From assembly GCA_000711775.1 (NCBI GenBank), contig ARYC01000607.1:1-64000 (forward strand): 64,000 bases of DNA, written 5' to 3'. The translations under genes and the position numbers were made by a program. The stretch comes from Oxytricha trifallax (lineage: Eukaryota > Ciliophora > Spirotrichea > Sporadotrichida > Oxytrichidae). This document shows, piece after piece, positions 47,936 to 58,740 of the stretch. Positions within the stretch are counted from its first letter, which is position 1; every line of letters starts with the position of its first letter. The notes beneath the pieces were generated by a model that saw only the letters and a program-made list of their open reading frames with translations, had not been told where the DNA came from and did not search any database.

Positions 47936-50900
47936 TCTAAATGATATAAAATCTATTTATAACAATCAATTAAAACTTGGTAATTCTAAATAAATCCTGA
48001 TATATGAACAAGCAATGAATAATTAGGGATAAATAGATAGTATTCTTAACTTAATATAATATTCTTTAATTTCAATTATTTCTGAATTAATTAGTGCTTT
48101 AATATTAACCATGCACTATTTTAAAAGATAAAAGATTTAAATTTAAATTTAAAATAGTGAATCTTTTCTTATACTAAATTAAAAAATGGGTAAGCAAGCA
48201 TTAAAAATATTATTAATCATTAAATTAAAAAGCAACTTTATTAAATAAAGGATAAATAAAATATGACTTTTAAACAATTACCGATCATAAATCTTTGAAA
48301 ATTAAAAATTTATTCAAAATATTAACATAATAAAATCATGATAAATTAAATTTAATTGAAAATAGATTTTTTAGGATAAGTCAAAAATGAGCTTGATAAA
48401 CCATTCCATTCTGGCATTTTTCTCTTTAGTTAAATATGAATTCCTAAAAAGAATTATAAACCATATGCACTTTATATATATTTTTAATATTTTGCTTGTC
48501 CGAGTCAAATATTATTTTATATATTGATTTTTAATCTTTTAAATAGCAATAATTAAAAAAATAATTTTTAAAAAACATAATGTATTATTTAAAATTTTTT
48601 CTAAAAAATATCTGATATTAACTTAATGTGTTTACTCTTAGCCAAAAACAAAAATGAAATACCACTTTCTAACTAATCAAAACATTACATAAAATTTTAT
48701 CATTTAATTAATGTTTTAGACATAAATTAATATTCATTTAAGAATAAATTGGAAGTCAATATATTTTTATTTCTAATATTTCCAATTGTTTTTATACTTT
48801 ATCTATAGATTAAATGGTTGTTAATTTAAATCAAACTACAATCTTATTTTTTTTATAAATGATAGAATCCTTATAATAAAAATAAAAATAAAAATTATGT
48901 ATAGGAATTAAATATTAGATTTAAAAAGCTCATTCATCTTTATTTACAATTTTCAAAGTATAGGAAATTTTGGCATGGTTTTTTGTTTTTTAATGGTAAA
49001 TATTTATTAAGCAATAGAACTATAATCAAGTTTAACATACTAGTAATGAATTATAAGTGTATAATTCAATGTCTAAGAATTTATTTAGAAATTCTTATAC
49101 CAATTAATAATCTATTCTGTTTTAGCCAAACCCTATGTTTAATATTCTAAGTTAATATATATAGAAATTAATGAATAGAGTCAAATGATTACATGTAAGA
49201 ATAATACAATTATATCTATGATAGTAGCTATGGGATTTTCAGACATCTCCCTGGGATTTGGTAAAGTCAAGTGGGATGTCCTAAAAAATACCCATTTAAA
49301 GTGTTTTCGTTTTTGCCATTATGTATTTCTTTGGTAATGTATATCAGAATCAATGTAATTTTATCTTTAAAAGATTGTTAGAGAGTTATTTTTTTAAGAT
49401 TAAATTTAAACTTTTCTTTTATAAACGTTATAAAGCTCTCTTAATATTTATAAGGCATCTTGCCCATAATTTTGACTGCATTGAACATTCTCAAGTTGGT
49501 TTAGGTTTTTAATTATCTGTCTCAATACTATAGTATATATTAGATTTCTATTTTTTATAATTACTAAAGGATTTCAATTAGAATATACAATATGTGAATA
49601 GTAAGCTGAGCCTCTAGCTATCTTTGAAATTTAGGATTGAGTCTTTATCTCTAAAAAGTTATTTGGGATATTTTAAATACCAATTGATTCTCTTAGCCTC
49701 AAAAATATTTTAGAATTTTTGTTTTAATCAAAGGACTTCTATTTGATGTGCATGACATTATCACAATTCAAAGCGAATTAAATTAAAAGAAGCTTTAAAA
49801 TTAAAATTATATATTAATGTCTTGATAAATCTGAATTTTTAAAACAAACTATGCATATTCATAGACATGATACTCTCAATAGTTTCTAATGAATGATTCA
49901 ACAATTAGAATATCTTTTACTAAAACCAATAAATGACCTTTTATCTAATAAAATGTTGAGAAATAAATTATTTAAAATTATATAATATTTTTACTATCAA
50001 CACTCTGAATCACATGCTAATTTCAACATCTTCAAATTATATTATTTGCAAGTCACCATCAAATTTGATTGACTAACCACTAATGCTTATACACTTAAGA
50101 GAATTTTAAATTATGATACTTGCTATTTAATTAATTTTAAAAGATATTTAATTAATATTACTCTCTTTTGAATTATCAGTCTATTGATATAAAAAGAATG
50201 CTATTATAAATAATGTAAAAAATATAAAGATTTTTTTTACTAAATAATCTGCTTAGATTTATAAAAATTTAAATAAAATTACAACTTGCGTATAAAAATG
50301 GAAAAAAATTGCAGTTTTGTTTTTCAATAATCTGAAGTTATTACTTTAATAACTAGTGTGATCTTGATATTTTAATTATTTTATGAGCTTTTACTAGTTT
50401 TTACTTTAAAAAACTATTATAATGGCATTAAAGCTTTTTGAAATATATAACTTATTCAATTTGATTCTTATAAATAATTTCTATAATTATCAGCTTTTCT
50501 AAAAAATGAATGAAAAATAAATAAATTGCTGGATGTGTAAGATAAAACTTTGAATATCGATAGAGTGAGAAGGATAAGTTGAAAATTAATTGAGTTAGTT
50601 TGATTACTTTAATAAATTTAATCATCCTTAAGACTAGAGAGGTTTAGAATGTATTCACTCAGAATTATCCATTTAAACATTTTATTTTTAATATAGAAAA
50701 TGATAATATTTTAATGTTAATATACAAATTAAAACAATTCTTGATTTTGAAATATTTATGATTGATAGCTTATATTTCTTTATTTTAGTTGTTTATTCGA
50801 TCTTAATATTTTAAAAATGAATATATAAATTAAATCAAATGATATATTTTAATTTTAATTTTAGCTATAATTAACGTTCCAGAGATAAGGTTTCTGTATT

Positions 50901-51535
50901 ATTTCCACTATAAAGAATAATTAAATAATAGTTATAATAATATGAAAAGTGCTAGAGAATAGTTATGTATATAACTAATGCAATCTAAGGATTATATAAA
51001 TTTTAGTTTCTTATTTAAATAACCCACTATGATAATTTAGTTTACTTAAGCAATATATGATTAGAAATTTAAAGCATCAAATATGTTTTGACTATTGCTT
51101 AAGCTTGTGGAAATAGAGATGATGTAGTTGTATACTGCTTTAAATAATTAAAACTTCTGTGGTTTAATTATACCGTTTGTGATAAAGAAATTTCACAGAT
51201 AGCATGGCTTTCTTTTTGACTTTTATAGATATAAGTTGAAGGAATAGTAATTTTAAAAAAAAACAAATGTATTAAAAATTGAATAACAGAATTAAATATT
51301 GCTAAGTCTCTATCTGACATAATTTTAAGTTATATTTTATAATTAAATGTCGCATCAATTTTTTCTTATTAAAAATTATTATGGAGGCATTTTTTAAAAA
51401 TTTTTTCCCAATAATTCCATCAAACTCTTTGATTTAATTCTTTAAATGAAAAACCTTAATCATTATAAAAAAAAGTTAAAACAGTTTTTGCTCAAATTCT
51501 TACGATGAAAGCTTTAAATGAATATATTTATAATA
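46010..51535. other. Long AT-rich spacer with an (AT)n microsatellite
   Basis: Very AT-rich; no gene supported. An uninterrupted (AT)n run lies at 47893-47929. Short standard-code frames (47032-47214, 49321-49512) have background composition. Confidence 0.45.
47893..47929. repeat. (AT)n microsatellite
   Basis: About 18 uninterrupted AT units. Confidence 0.95.
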
Positions 51536-51821
51536 TTGTAGGAATACATTTTATTTTGGAAAATGAATTGAATTGAAATTAAATTAATTAAATACTAAAA
51601 TCATGGCAATTATAAAATCCAAAGAGACTCAAAATTTAAATAGTAGTCGATTCTACGGTAGATCCCTCAATTTTAGTAGGACTATACTATTGGCAATATT
51701 CCTGAATCATCCTAGGAAGCGAGATATTTTGATTTTGAGCTAACTCCCAAATATAATAAAAGGGGTTTTTTGCTTGGGAAAAGAGATAAAATCATTATAG
51801 CAATAACAACCACCGTATAAT

Positions 51822-51925
51822 CAAAACCCCAAAACCCCTGAAGTTGTTTGATTGAGTTTTTGATTGATGAAAGTAGACTATTAACGCATGCTTTATTAGG
51901 GTTTTGATAGGGTTTATGTAGGGGT
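51822..51925. repeat. TBE-C left inverted repeat, 104 bp
   Basis: Identical to the reverse complement of 55878-55981. It starts with one and a half telomere-like C4A4 units and contains internal TAGGGTTTTGATAGGGTTTA. Confidence 0.95.
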
Positions 51926-51959
51926 ATATGGTTTAAATATCAGTATTTTAAGTGAGAAT

Positions 51960-53009
51960 ATGCGAGGTTTGGGATCAGTTTATGATAGTGAATATATAGA
52001 TTTATTGTTTAAGTTGCGTTATGGATGTAATGATTATAGTGATCAACTCAGACCTATTCAAAATTACACATCTATTGCAAGACTGCTCCATAAATCTCCT
52101 GCTACTGTCAGATCACACTGTCTATTAGCATTGAATTTAAAGAGATAGCATCTTAATTCTAAGCCTAAAAGACCTTTAAAATTCTAGTAGCATCATATCG
52201 ATTATCTTATTAATGATAAGACTCTAAAATACTGGGCTCATTTCTCTCTGGCCTAGAGGGCTGTGATGTTTCATCGCCAATTTCCTGAGCTACACATCTC
52301 TGCATAATCCATAGCTAATATCTATAAAAAGAATGGTATATCTTACAAGACAGTCAATCGCATTAAGAGAGTGATCGACTTTAATGTTCCATTTTATAAG
52401 GATAATTTAAATTATATATTCGATTAAATGCAGAGGGCTTAAGAGCATAATATAAAGTTCATACATGCTGATGAGGCAGTATTCACGTTTAATACCTTCA
52501 TATCGAGGTCTTGGTATAAGAGGTACAGCAACATAGAAGTTTATGATCAAAAGGTTAAGGTATAAACTCATGCAATCCTTGGTGGAATCAGTGAAGATAG
52601 TGGGCTTGAGACTTATGTTATCCACCCTCGCTCTATTAAGACTGAATAATATATTAAATTTTTGCAATAGCTAAGAGATAAGTATGCTGAATAAGAAATT
52701 ATTCTGTTTGTTGATAACTTATCAGTTCATAAAACTAAAGACTCAAGGAGAGAATATGAAAGGCTAAACATAACACCTGTATTTAATGTTCCTTATAGCC
52801 CTCAATTCAATGGAATTGAACTATATTGGGGCCTATTAAAAGGCCACTACAAGAAACTTCTGCTCTATCATCTGATACACGATCTGAAGATAGATACAGT
52901 AGATTTTATTAAGAGTGCTGCTAAAAGAGTCAGCGATGATAAAGCAAAAGTATGCGCAAGAGAAGGGAGATTTTGTGTTTATAAATAAGTTTTAGATTTA
53001 AACGAATGA
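51960..53009 (+). CDS. TBE transposase (42-kDa family), intact
   Basis: ATG at 51960, TGA at 53007-53009: 349 residues, with TAA/TAG read as Gln. The N-terminal part (SIARLLHKSPATVRSHCLLA, about 41-60) looks like a helix-turn-helix DNA-binding region. The DDE catalytic core is visible: Asp171 in HADEAVFTFNTFI, Asp252 in LFVDNLSVHK and Glu287 in PYSPQFNGIELYWG. That gives 34 residues between the second Asp and Glu (D34E), typical of Tc1/mariner/IS630 relatives. The protein would cut and paste the element in the germline nucleus; TBE transposases have been implicated in genome-wide germline DNA removal in Oxytricha. The gene begins 34 bp inside the inverted repeat, so its promoter must overlap or adjoin the repeat. 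It is convergent with the '22 kDa' gene, with only 6 bp between the stop codons. A second ATG is not needed: this start precedes the conserved GSVYDSEYIDLLFKLRYG. Confidence 0.96.
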
Positions 53010-53015
53010 ATAAGT

Positions 53016-53806
53016 TCACATATTAAATTTGCCCGTAAAGGGATTTGGCTTCTCTTTCTTTTCTTCCTCTTAAGGCTTGCTTGGGCCCATGTTTCTTCTC
53101 TTAGTGCCAGCTCCTGCATCTATGTTCATCTCTTCTGGCTTTTATAAATCTTTGAAGAGTCTCTTACTCAATTCATGCTTTACTTGAGACTTTCTCTCTC
53201 TGTTTAATTTGCTGCGCTCTTTCATCAAGTATATAGCAGTACCAGGTTTTTCTATAAAGTTAGAAGTCTATGCTTACTTGAGATGAATGGATGCTTCTGC
53301 AGTTCCTACAGCCATGAGTCACTGATTTTGATTCCCTGCTTCTCTTTCTCTTCAGGAGAGATGCTGTAGCGTTTCTTATGAGCTTCTTAAATTACTTCAC
53401 TTAAGTACTCTGGTTTAAGAAGTCCAAGAACTCCAAAGAAGAAGTTTCTCTCTGGTAACTTATTTGAGAGTTGTAACTTTGATGGTATGTACAGAGCAAC
53501 ATCTGGATCACTCATCGCATCATCATAGAGATTTGTCACTGAGATTTCAGGGTAGTTAGGTATCTCAATCATCTTTATTTCATTGGTCTTAAAAGCTTTT
53601 TTCTCTTCACTTAGTAAGGCTTTTAAGAATGATATTTTTGTTCCTTCCTGAGTTGGCAAGAACAATCCAACTATGGTTAATATATTAGTATTTGATAAAA
53701 GCTTACCTTGCTATACCAAATATCTATAGAGGTCCTCCTTACTTCGAAATTTTCCTATCAATTCTTGAGATTGTATTCTCTTCATTGCATCATTCATAGA
53801 CTCCAT
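53016..53806 (-). CDS. TBE '22 kDa' gene, with two predicted tiny introns
   Basis: The ATG at 53806 opens MESMNDAMKRIQSQELIGKF. Unspliced, it stops at TGA 53225-53227 after 193 residues, which matches the size behind the gene's traditional name. Two GT...AG segments, 53671-53706 (36 nt) and 53252-53277 (26 nt), are conserved in place and length in the other TBE copies. Removing the 26-nt one carries the frame through KPGTAIYLMKERSKLNRERK and MNIDAGAGTKRRNMGPSKPQ to a TGA at 53016-53018. The protein is then about 242 residues with the 36-nt segment also removed. The new C terminus is basic, then Glu/Lys-rich, and conserved in TBE-A. The family's function is unknown; no catalytic motif is visible. 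Transcription is divergent from the 57-kDa gene across a 565-bp spacer. Confidence 0.88.
53252..53277 (-). other. Predicted 26-nt intron, TBE-C '22 kDa' gene
   Basis: GTAAGC...TTATAG with CTAAC ten bases before the acceptor (branch-point-like). Its removal restores a frame conserved with TBE-A. Confidence 0.8.
53671..53706 (-). other. Predicted 36-nt intron, TBE-C '22 kDa' gene
   Basis: GTAAGC...CCATAG with TACTAAT and TTAAC inside. The length is a multiple of three and it has no stop in this copy, so it is invisible without the TBE-B comparison, where the same segment holds TGA codons. Confidence 0.65.
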
Positions 53807-54371
53807 CTTGCTTCCACTTTCTATAAATGTTTATGAAATTTAAAATTATGGATATCCATTCTAAACTTACTAAAATTTTACTACTAAATAGAGAGATCCA
53901 ACTGGAGGTCAACCTGAATAAGATAGTAAGAGAAAGATGGAAGAACTTTCTCCAAGTTTCAAAGTTTGACTTCCATTTTTATCAAACTTTCTCCATTAAA
54001 TTGCTCCTAATAATAATTAATTTAATTAGGTGGTGCTCCTAATTTATTTAAAACTTAATTAGGTGGTTATATTAAAGTTCAAAACCGTATTAGGAGGTAC
54101 ATTAAAAAAATTAAATTTTAAAATCTCCCCTCCTAAATTTACAAGAACAGCTTTAGGAGCACCACCTAACTTCACAAAACACATTTAGGTGCATTTTAAT
54201 GAATAAAATGGATGAATTAGTTTATAAATTATCACTAAATCTAAGAAATATAAAACTAATGTCTCGTACTCTGTTCTCATTAAACCTCTCTAAACCTTTG
54301 AGAATATGCTCTTACTCTTGTATAAAGGTAGAATTTAAATAGCTTGAATAATTATTAATAGTATTTATAAA
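53807..54371. promoter_or_regulatory. Divergent intergenic control region of TBE-C with inverted iterons
   Basis: This 565-bp gap lies between two divergently read genes. It holds TTAGGTGGTGCTCCTAA at 54026-54042 and its exact reverse complement at 54153-54169. Partial copies (TTAGGTGG, TTAGGAGG, TTAGGTGC) lie between and beside them. TBE-B has different but similarly arranged repeats built on TTAGTACTAA/GGTACTGGTACTAA at about 33025-33205. TBE-D keeps a TTTAGGTGCA. The region probably contains both promoters and may be bound by the zinc-finger protein; that is inference. Confidence 0.55.
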
Positions 54372-55820
54372 ATGAGCGGTAACTTACTTAGAAAAGCGGC
54401 ATTGCTTGGTATTAGCCAGCAAAAACTTTCTTTCATGAATCAAAAGAAATTTGAGACTTGCGATGCCTCTACCTAGTACGAACCTGAAATTTTCTAACTT
54501 TAGGTATCAGACTTTGAATAGCAATTCAGTTGTTAAATAGAAATGCAGAGCTAAGAAATTTAATGCGAAGTTCCAAAGAAAATGGTTGAAGAGGAGGAAG
54601 AGAAAAAAGAAATAAAAGCATTACATTTATGTGAGGAGTGTGAGAAGAACTTCACTTATAAATCTGCTCTTAAGCGTCATATCTTAGAGCAGCATTCTAA
54701 CAAGCCCAAGCTCTATCTTAAGCATGATAAGATAGATGGAAAATATTTCTGCCCTTACTGCAATAAGTAATACAATCATTCAAGGGATCTAAAAGTTCAT
54801 CTATAAAACCATCATGGCAAGAAGTTTGAAGTAATAGATCCAGAGACTGGTGAGGTCTTCCTTTAAAAAAGAAAGCCAAGAGACCCTTTAGAAACTTTGG
54901 AACAAAGAGTAAAGAAAGAAAATAAACTTATTAAAGCAGTAAGAAACCTCCCAGCCTCAGAGATAGTAAAAATCACTCTTAAGATGCATGCACTAAAACT
55001 TCCAATATTGAATATAATTGACCTTAAAGAGTGTAAAGAAAGTTATCTTATCCTTGAGGATAAATTTGAGAAGAAAGTCATAACAGATAAGTAGTTCGCA
55101 TACAAGATATATCCGTTCAACTACTTCAAATGCGATGACAAGTATCAAATGGAATTCGTAAATGAATACCAAGCACTTACGAAGTCAAGAGATAGATAGT
55201 GCAGATTTATAATAAAGCTCGATGCTATTCTGCTTGCTCAAGATCATGTAGCTTTTCGTCTTCCTCTATATTAAATGACATTAAGAGACTACATTTAAGA
55301 TTAAAGGACACCAAAGTAGTTACCTCTTATTCTTACAAATGTTTGCAAAGGCATTGAGGAGCTGCACACTCTTGGATATGTTCATAGAGATTTGAAGCCT
55401 GAGAATATAATGCTTGACTTTTAACCTCTCAGAGTAGTAATAATAGATTTCAATAGATCATAGAGAGTAGAAGCTTCAGGACTTGGCAACGTGTATGGTA
55501 CTCCTGGATACTTTCCAGAAAAAGAAGACTGGAGAGATGGTGATATTAAGTGGGATATATGGGCTCTAGCAGCAATTATTTGTGAATGCGATATGGCAAG
55601 AAATGATTACTAAAGCTGCAAAAGAGAGAAAGATTCAAAACAGAGAATACAGCAACATCTAGACAAGAATAAGATAAAAGGTAGAATGAAAGACATGGCT
55701 AAGTAGATAATTATTAAGCCTAATCACAGAGCTGAACATACAATAGACTAAATTGTAAGTTCGACAGGAGAGATAAAGTTTAGAAAGCTACCTCATGATG
55801 CCAAAGTACTGTTTGAGTGA
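54372..55820 (+). CDS. TBE 57-kDa zinc-finger/protein-kinase-like protein, intact
   Basis: ATG at 54372, TGA at 55818-55820: 482 residues, matching the 57 kDa expected for this TBE gene. A later ATG at 54582 would drop 70 residues; the upstream part is conserved in TBE-D, so I prefer 54372. Two C2H2-type fingers: Cys87, Cys90, His103, His108, and Cys127, Cys130, His143, His147/148. From about residue 225 a kinase-like domain follows: FAYKIYP with Lys245 as candidate ATP-binding Lys, HRDLKPEN at 338-345, DFN (not DFG) at 359-361, GTPGYFP at 376-382 and then WDIWAL. The Gly-rich loop is not obvious. The DFN variant also occurs in TBE-B, so it is a family trait that may weaken metal binding. The fingers probably bind DNA; kinase activity is unproven. 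Confidence 0.95.
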
Positions 55821-55877
55821 ATAATAAAAATAAAACACTTGCATTACACACTAATTTATATTACATTATAACCCTAA

Positions 55878-55981
55878 ACCCCTACATAAACCCTATCAAA
55901 ACCCTAATAAAGCATGCGTTAATAGTCTACTTTCATCAATCAAAAACTCAATCAAACAACTTCAGGGGTTTTGGGGTTTTG
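55878..55981. repeat. TBE-C right inverted repeat, 104 bp
   Basis: Exact inverted copy of 51822-51925, ending GGGGTTTTGGGGTTTTG before the AAT duplication. The 57-kDa gene ends 57 bp before it. Confidence 0.95.
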
Positions 55982-56118
55982 AATGTTAATTTGCTATCCA
56001 TAGAGTATAATTTTGTCAGAGTTTAGATACATTTTCCAAAAACATAACTGAAGGTAAATAATAATTAATTAATTTTAATTTTAATTAATTTTCCAAAATC
56101 GAATGTATTCCTACAATA

Positions 56119-58305
56119 ATGATTGTTTGTGACCAAAATTTAATATTTAAGATTATATTTTTAAAATAGAGAACTTCTTCCACTAATAATATAATTAAAA
56201 TCATTAGATATACTAGTTTTAGAGCTAATCTATCAATTATCTGGATAATCTTCAATTAGTTCTATTATTTTATTTATCTAATATTAGCTGATTTTTTTTA
56301 AAAAAATAAACTTATAACTCCTTGTATCTATTTCTTTTTCCTTTAAACTTTTCATATAAGAGATTGTAAATGATTCAGTTTTTGGAACCCTAAAGAATTA
56401 AAAATCCTCTAACTTTAAAAGTAAAAGCAGTTTATACGATCTCGCATAATAGACAACTATTAGGACTTTCTTCCAAGTTTTTATTAACTCACCCCATCTT
56501 TATATTGAAAGTAGAACTCACTTTGTAATCCAATCGGCTTAATCCAGTTTAATCTATTTAATTTCCAATAACCTTAATTATTATAGAAAGTACGTTACTT
56601 ATTGATTTGAGGTATCACAGTTAAATTCAGTTTATAATACTATCATTTCAGCAATATTAGTTATTGATAGCTTAATCAGATATCATCTAGAAACTTTAGA
56701 ATTTTAATTTTAACTGATTTGATTGGAAATTTTCTAGCAAACTTTAATTTAATGTTATTTTTAGTTCATATAGTGAAGTATAAGGAGGCAATAAAATACG
56801 TTTTTAAATTTTCACTATTTTTTATGCTTTTAGTACCATTAGTTAATACTATTCTTAAGATTTCATTTAATTTTCACATTTTAAACTATATCGAATTAAG
56901 AAATGATTTGATTTTTAAAAGGACTAAGGAGGTAAAATGAGACGGTTATTCTTGCTTTAAATTATAAGTCATTTTCTTAAATTTAAACATTAATAGTATT
57001 ATAACTAAATGTTAATTGGAGCATTTGAATTAAGTTTTTTTCTATTTATGTTAATTCTGAGTTTAATCAAAGGACTGATATTGTAAAAATACCAATGTCA
57101 TATATCTATAAATAAGCTCCAAATTAATGACAGTTTCCAAATATAATAATTCTTTAAACTCAAAGAAAACTGGGTTAAACAACTAAACTGATTTGAAATT
57201 GTCTTAGATCTAGTTTATATTAAAAATTTATTGGAATTAAAATTCAGTTGCTTTAATAATTTAATATAAAAAGCTTTAATAAAGCATAAGTTTTGAATTA
57301 TATTTAAACAATATATAAATCAAGAGGCATCCAAAGTGTTTTAGAAAATTAATATATAAACTTAATAAATAAGTTTAATTGAAAATTCTTGAGAAAATTA
57401 TAAAATTCAATAATTATTAAAATAATTGAAAATAATAGATTAATTTGTATTATGATTTGAAGATATCATATCTAAATTTATATCATATGACCTCAGTAGC
57501 TGTCCAGGTAATCTAAGCCAAAAAATGAGAGATAAAATTTGAAAATGCGACAAATGGAAATTTAAATGTTAACTTATCTCTCCGTGGGAACTTGTTTCTC
57601 TATAAATTTCGCCTCCGAGATTCTGATAATGAATATTCGAATGATACTCAAGTGAATTACTAATTTACGGATTTTCCATTTGCATCCTTTATAAAACAAT
57701 TTTGTTTGAAAATTAAAATATTATAAATATAAATATTTAAACAAAATTAATATAGAAATTTATTAAAAAATGTAATAATATTTTGCTTTTCCAGTATATC
57801 ATAATATTTATATGTAAATTTATAAGATTTGCAATAAAATCTTCAAGTATGAAATTATTTGAATTCCATAAAATGATATATATAAAAGAAATAGTGTTTG
57901 GGTAGAAAGGTACTTCAATCTTCCAATAATTTCCATTGAAATTAGAATTCAGCTTGTCACACAGAATGGTTTTTTTTTTAATTTTTTTAAATAATATTTC
58001 AAATATAGAATATCATTAAGATATACATATTAATATTTTGATTATTGAATACTCTTCATAAAATGACAGTTATGATATTGAATTTTCATATCTATTAACA
58101 TTAAGCAATCATCTTCTAAAATCAACGTTTTAAAAATTACTTAAATGGTCGATTATTGATATTAAAAACTATATGGCCAACTTATATTGTATTTATACAT
58201 ATAAGATTTTTATTAAAATCTTGTTATTTTTATTTACATCCTTACACTCAAACTATTTCTTATTAATTAAAAGTTTAACATCTGCTATAATAAAATCTTA
58301 TATTT
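56119..58305. other. AT-rich spacer, nothing recognised
   Basis: AT-rich. A hydrophobic frame at about 56667-56940 (+) ends at a TGA but lacks an ATG start, and I do not call it. A slightly GC-richer tract at 57580-57650 has no supported frame. Confidence 0.4.
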
Positions 58306-58740
58306 ATGGACTTTCCAACTACATTAAATAATAATAAAAATATTTATTGTAAATATATTTGCGAGCACTATAACTACAAAAATTCTTTCTATATATCATT
58401 TTTGGTAAAAAATTATAAAGTTAAAGAAAATAGAAAGGACATTTATAAATAATCTGAGTCAACCTTAGCCCAACTTATGCTATACACATCATTTGAAAAA
58501 TTATTTGCTGGTTAATACTCTCGGCTGCTGTAACACTCAAACCAGAGAATAAAACTATTGTGCATTAAATAAATCTTCATCGAGAGTGCGGAAATTGAGT
58601 AAGGCAAATTCAGAGAGTTGAGGAAACAAGTCAAACAAAAGGATTAAGTGATTGCGAAATAGGATGTTGATGTTAATAGCATACAGTAACATATCAGATG
58701 TAAAAATAATTAGATGTATTTATTCATCTATTTTTTATGA
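58306..58740 (+). CDS. Coding-like frame, 144 residues, unknown
   Basis: ATG at 58306, TGA at 58738-58740, with TAA/TAG as Gln. It starts MDFPTTLNNNKNIYCKYICE. The centre (ESTLAQLMLYTSFEKLFAGQ) and the following Lys/Glu-rich part (EQGKFRELRKQVKQKDQVIA) look protein-like and coincide with a locally GC-richer tract (58500-58700). The C-terminal end is AT-rich. No family recognised. It has faint resemblance in layout to the stretch after the fingers of the TBE 57-kDa protein, too weak to claim. Chance frames of this length are expected in this DNA. Confidence 0.28.

Larger units (their letters stand above)
51822..55981 (+). mobile_element. TBE: TBE-C: intact 4160-bp Telomere-Bearing Element
   Basis: Both ends carry CAAAACCCCAAAACCCC and continue as perfect inverted repeats of 104 bp (51822-51925 and 55878-55981), flanked by AAT duplications (51819-51821 and 55982-55984). 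All three expected genes are open in the ciliate code: transposase 51960-53009 (+), '22 kDa' 53016-53806 (-) and zinc-finger/kinase 54372-55820 (+). The ends differ in sequence from those of TBE-A/B, so this is a separate subfamily. The perfect ends and open genes indicate a very recent insertion or a selectively kept element. In Oxytricha, TBE elements are removed when the macronucleus forms. Confidence 0.97.
51536..56116. mobile_element. Palindromic TTGTAGG element, copy 3 (about 418 bp), interrupted by TBE-C
   Basis: The left end, TTGTAGGAATACATTTTATT at 51536, and the right end, ATGTATTCCTACAA ending at 56116, are flanked by TA (51534-51535 and 56117-56118). Left-arm blocks (AAAATCATGGCAATTATAAA, GCGAGATATTTTG) match the other copies. 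Removing TBE-C and one AAT leaves 418 bp, in line with the 415-bp perfect copy. The insertion order is therefore clear: the palindromic element first, TBE-C later. Confidence 0.85.

Noticed and set aside
54466-54502. An intron near the start of the TBE-C 57-kDa gene (GTACGAACC...CTAACTTTAG)
   Set aside because: The uninterrupted frame reads straight through into the zinc fingers, and removing the segment would put the exons out of frame.
55860-55990. Telomere or chromosome-end addition site, because of the C4A4 repeats
   Set aside because: The repeats are the inverted ends of TBE-C with a target duplication, not a chromosome end.
56667-56940. A hydrophobic plus frame ending at TGA
   Set aside because: No ATG at its left end and T-rich composition; hydrophobic frames arise by chance there.
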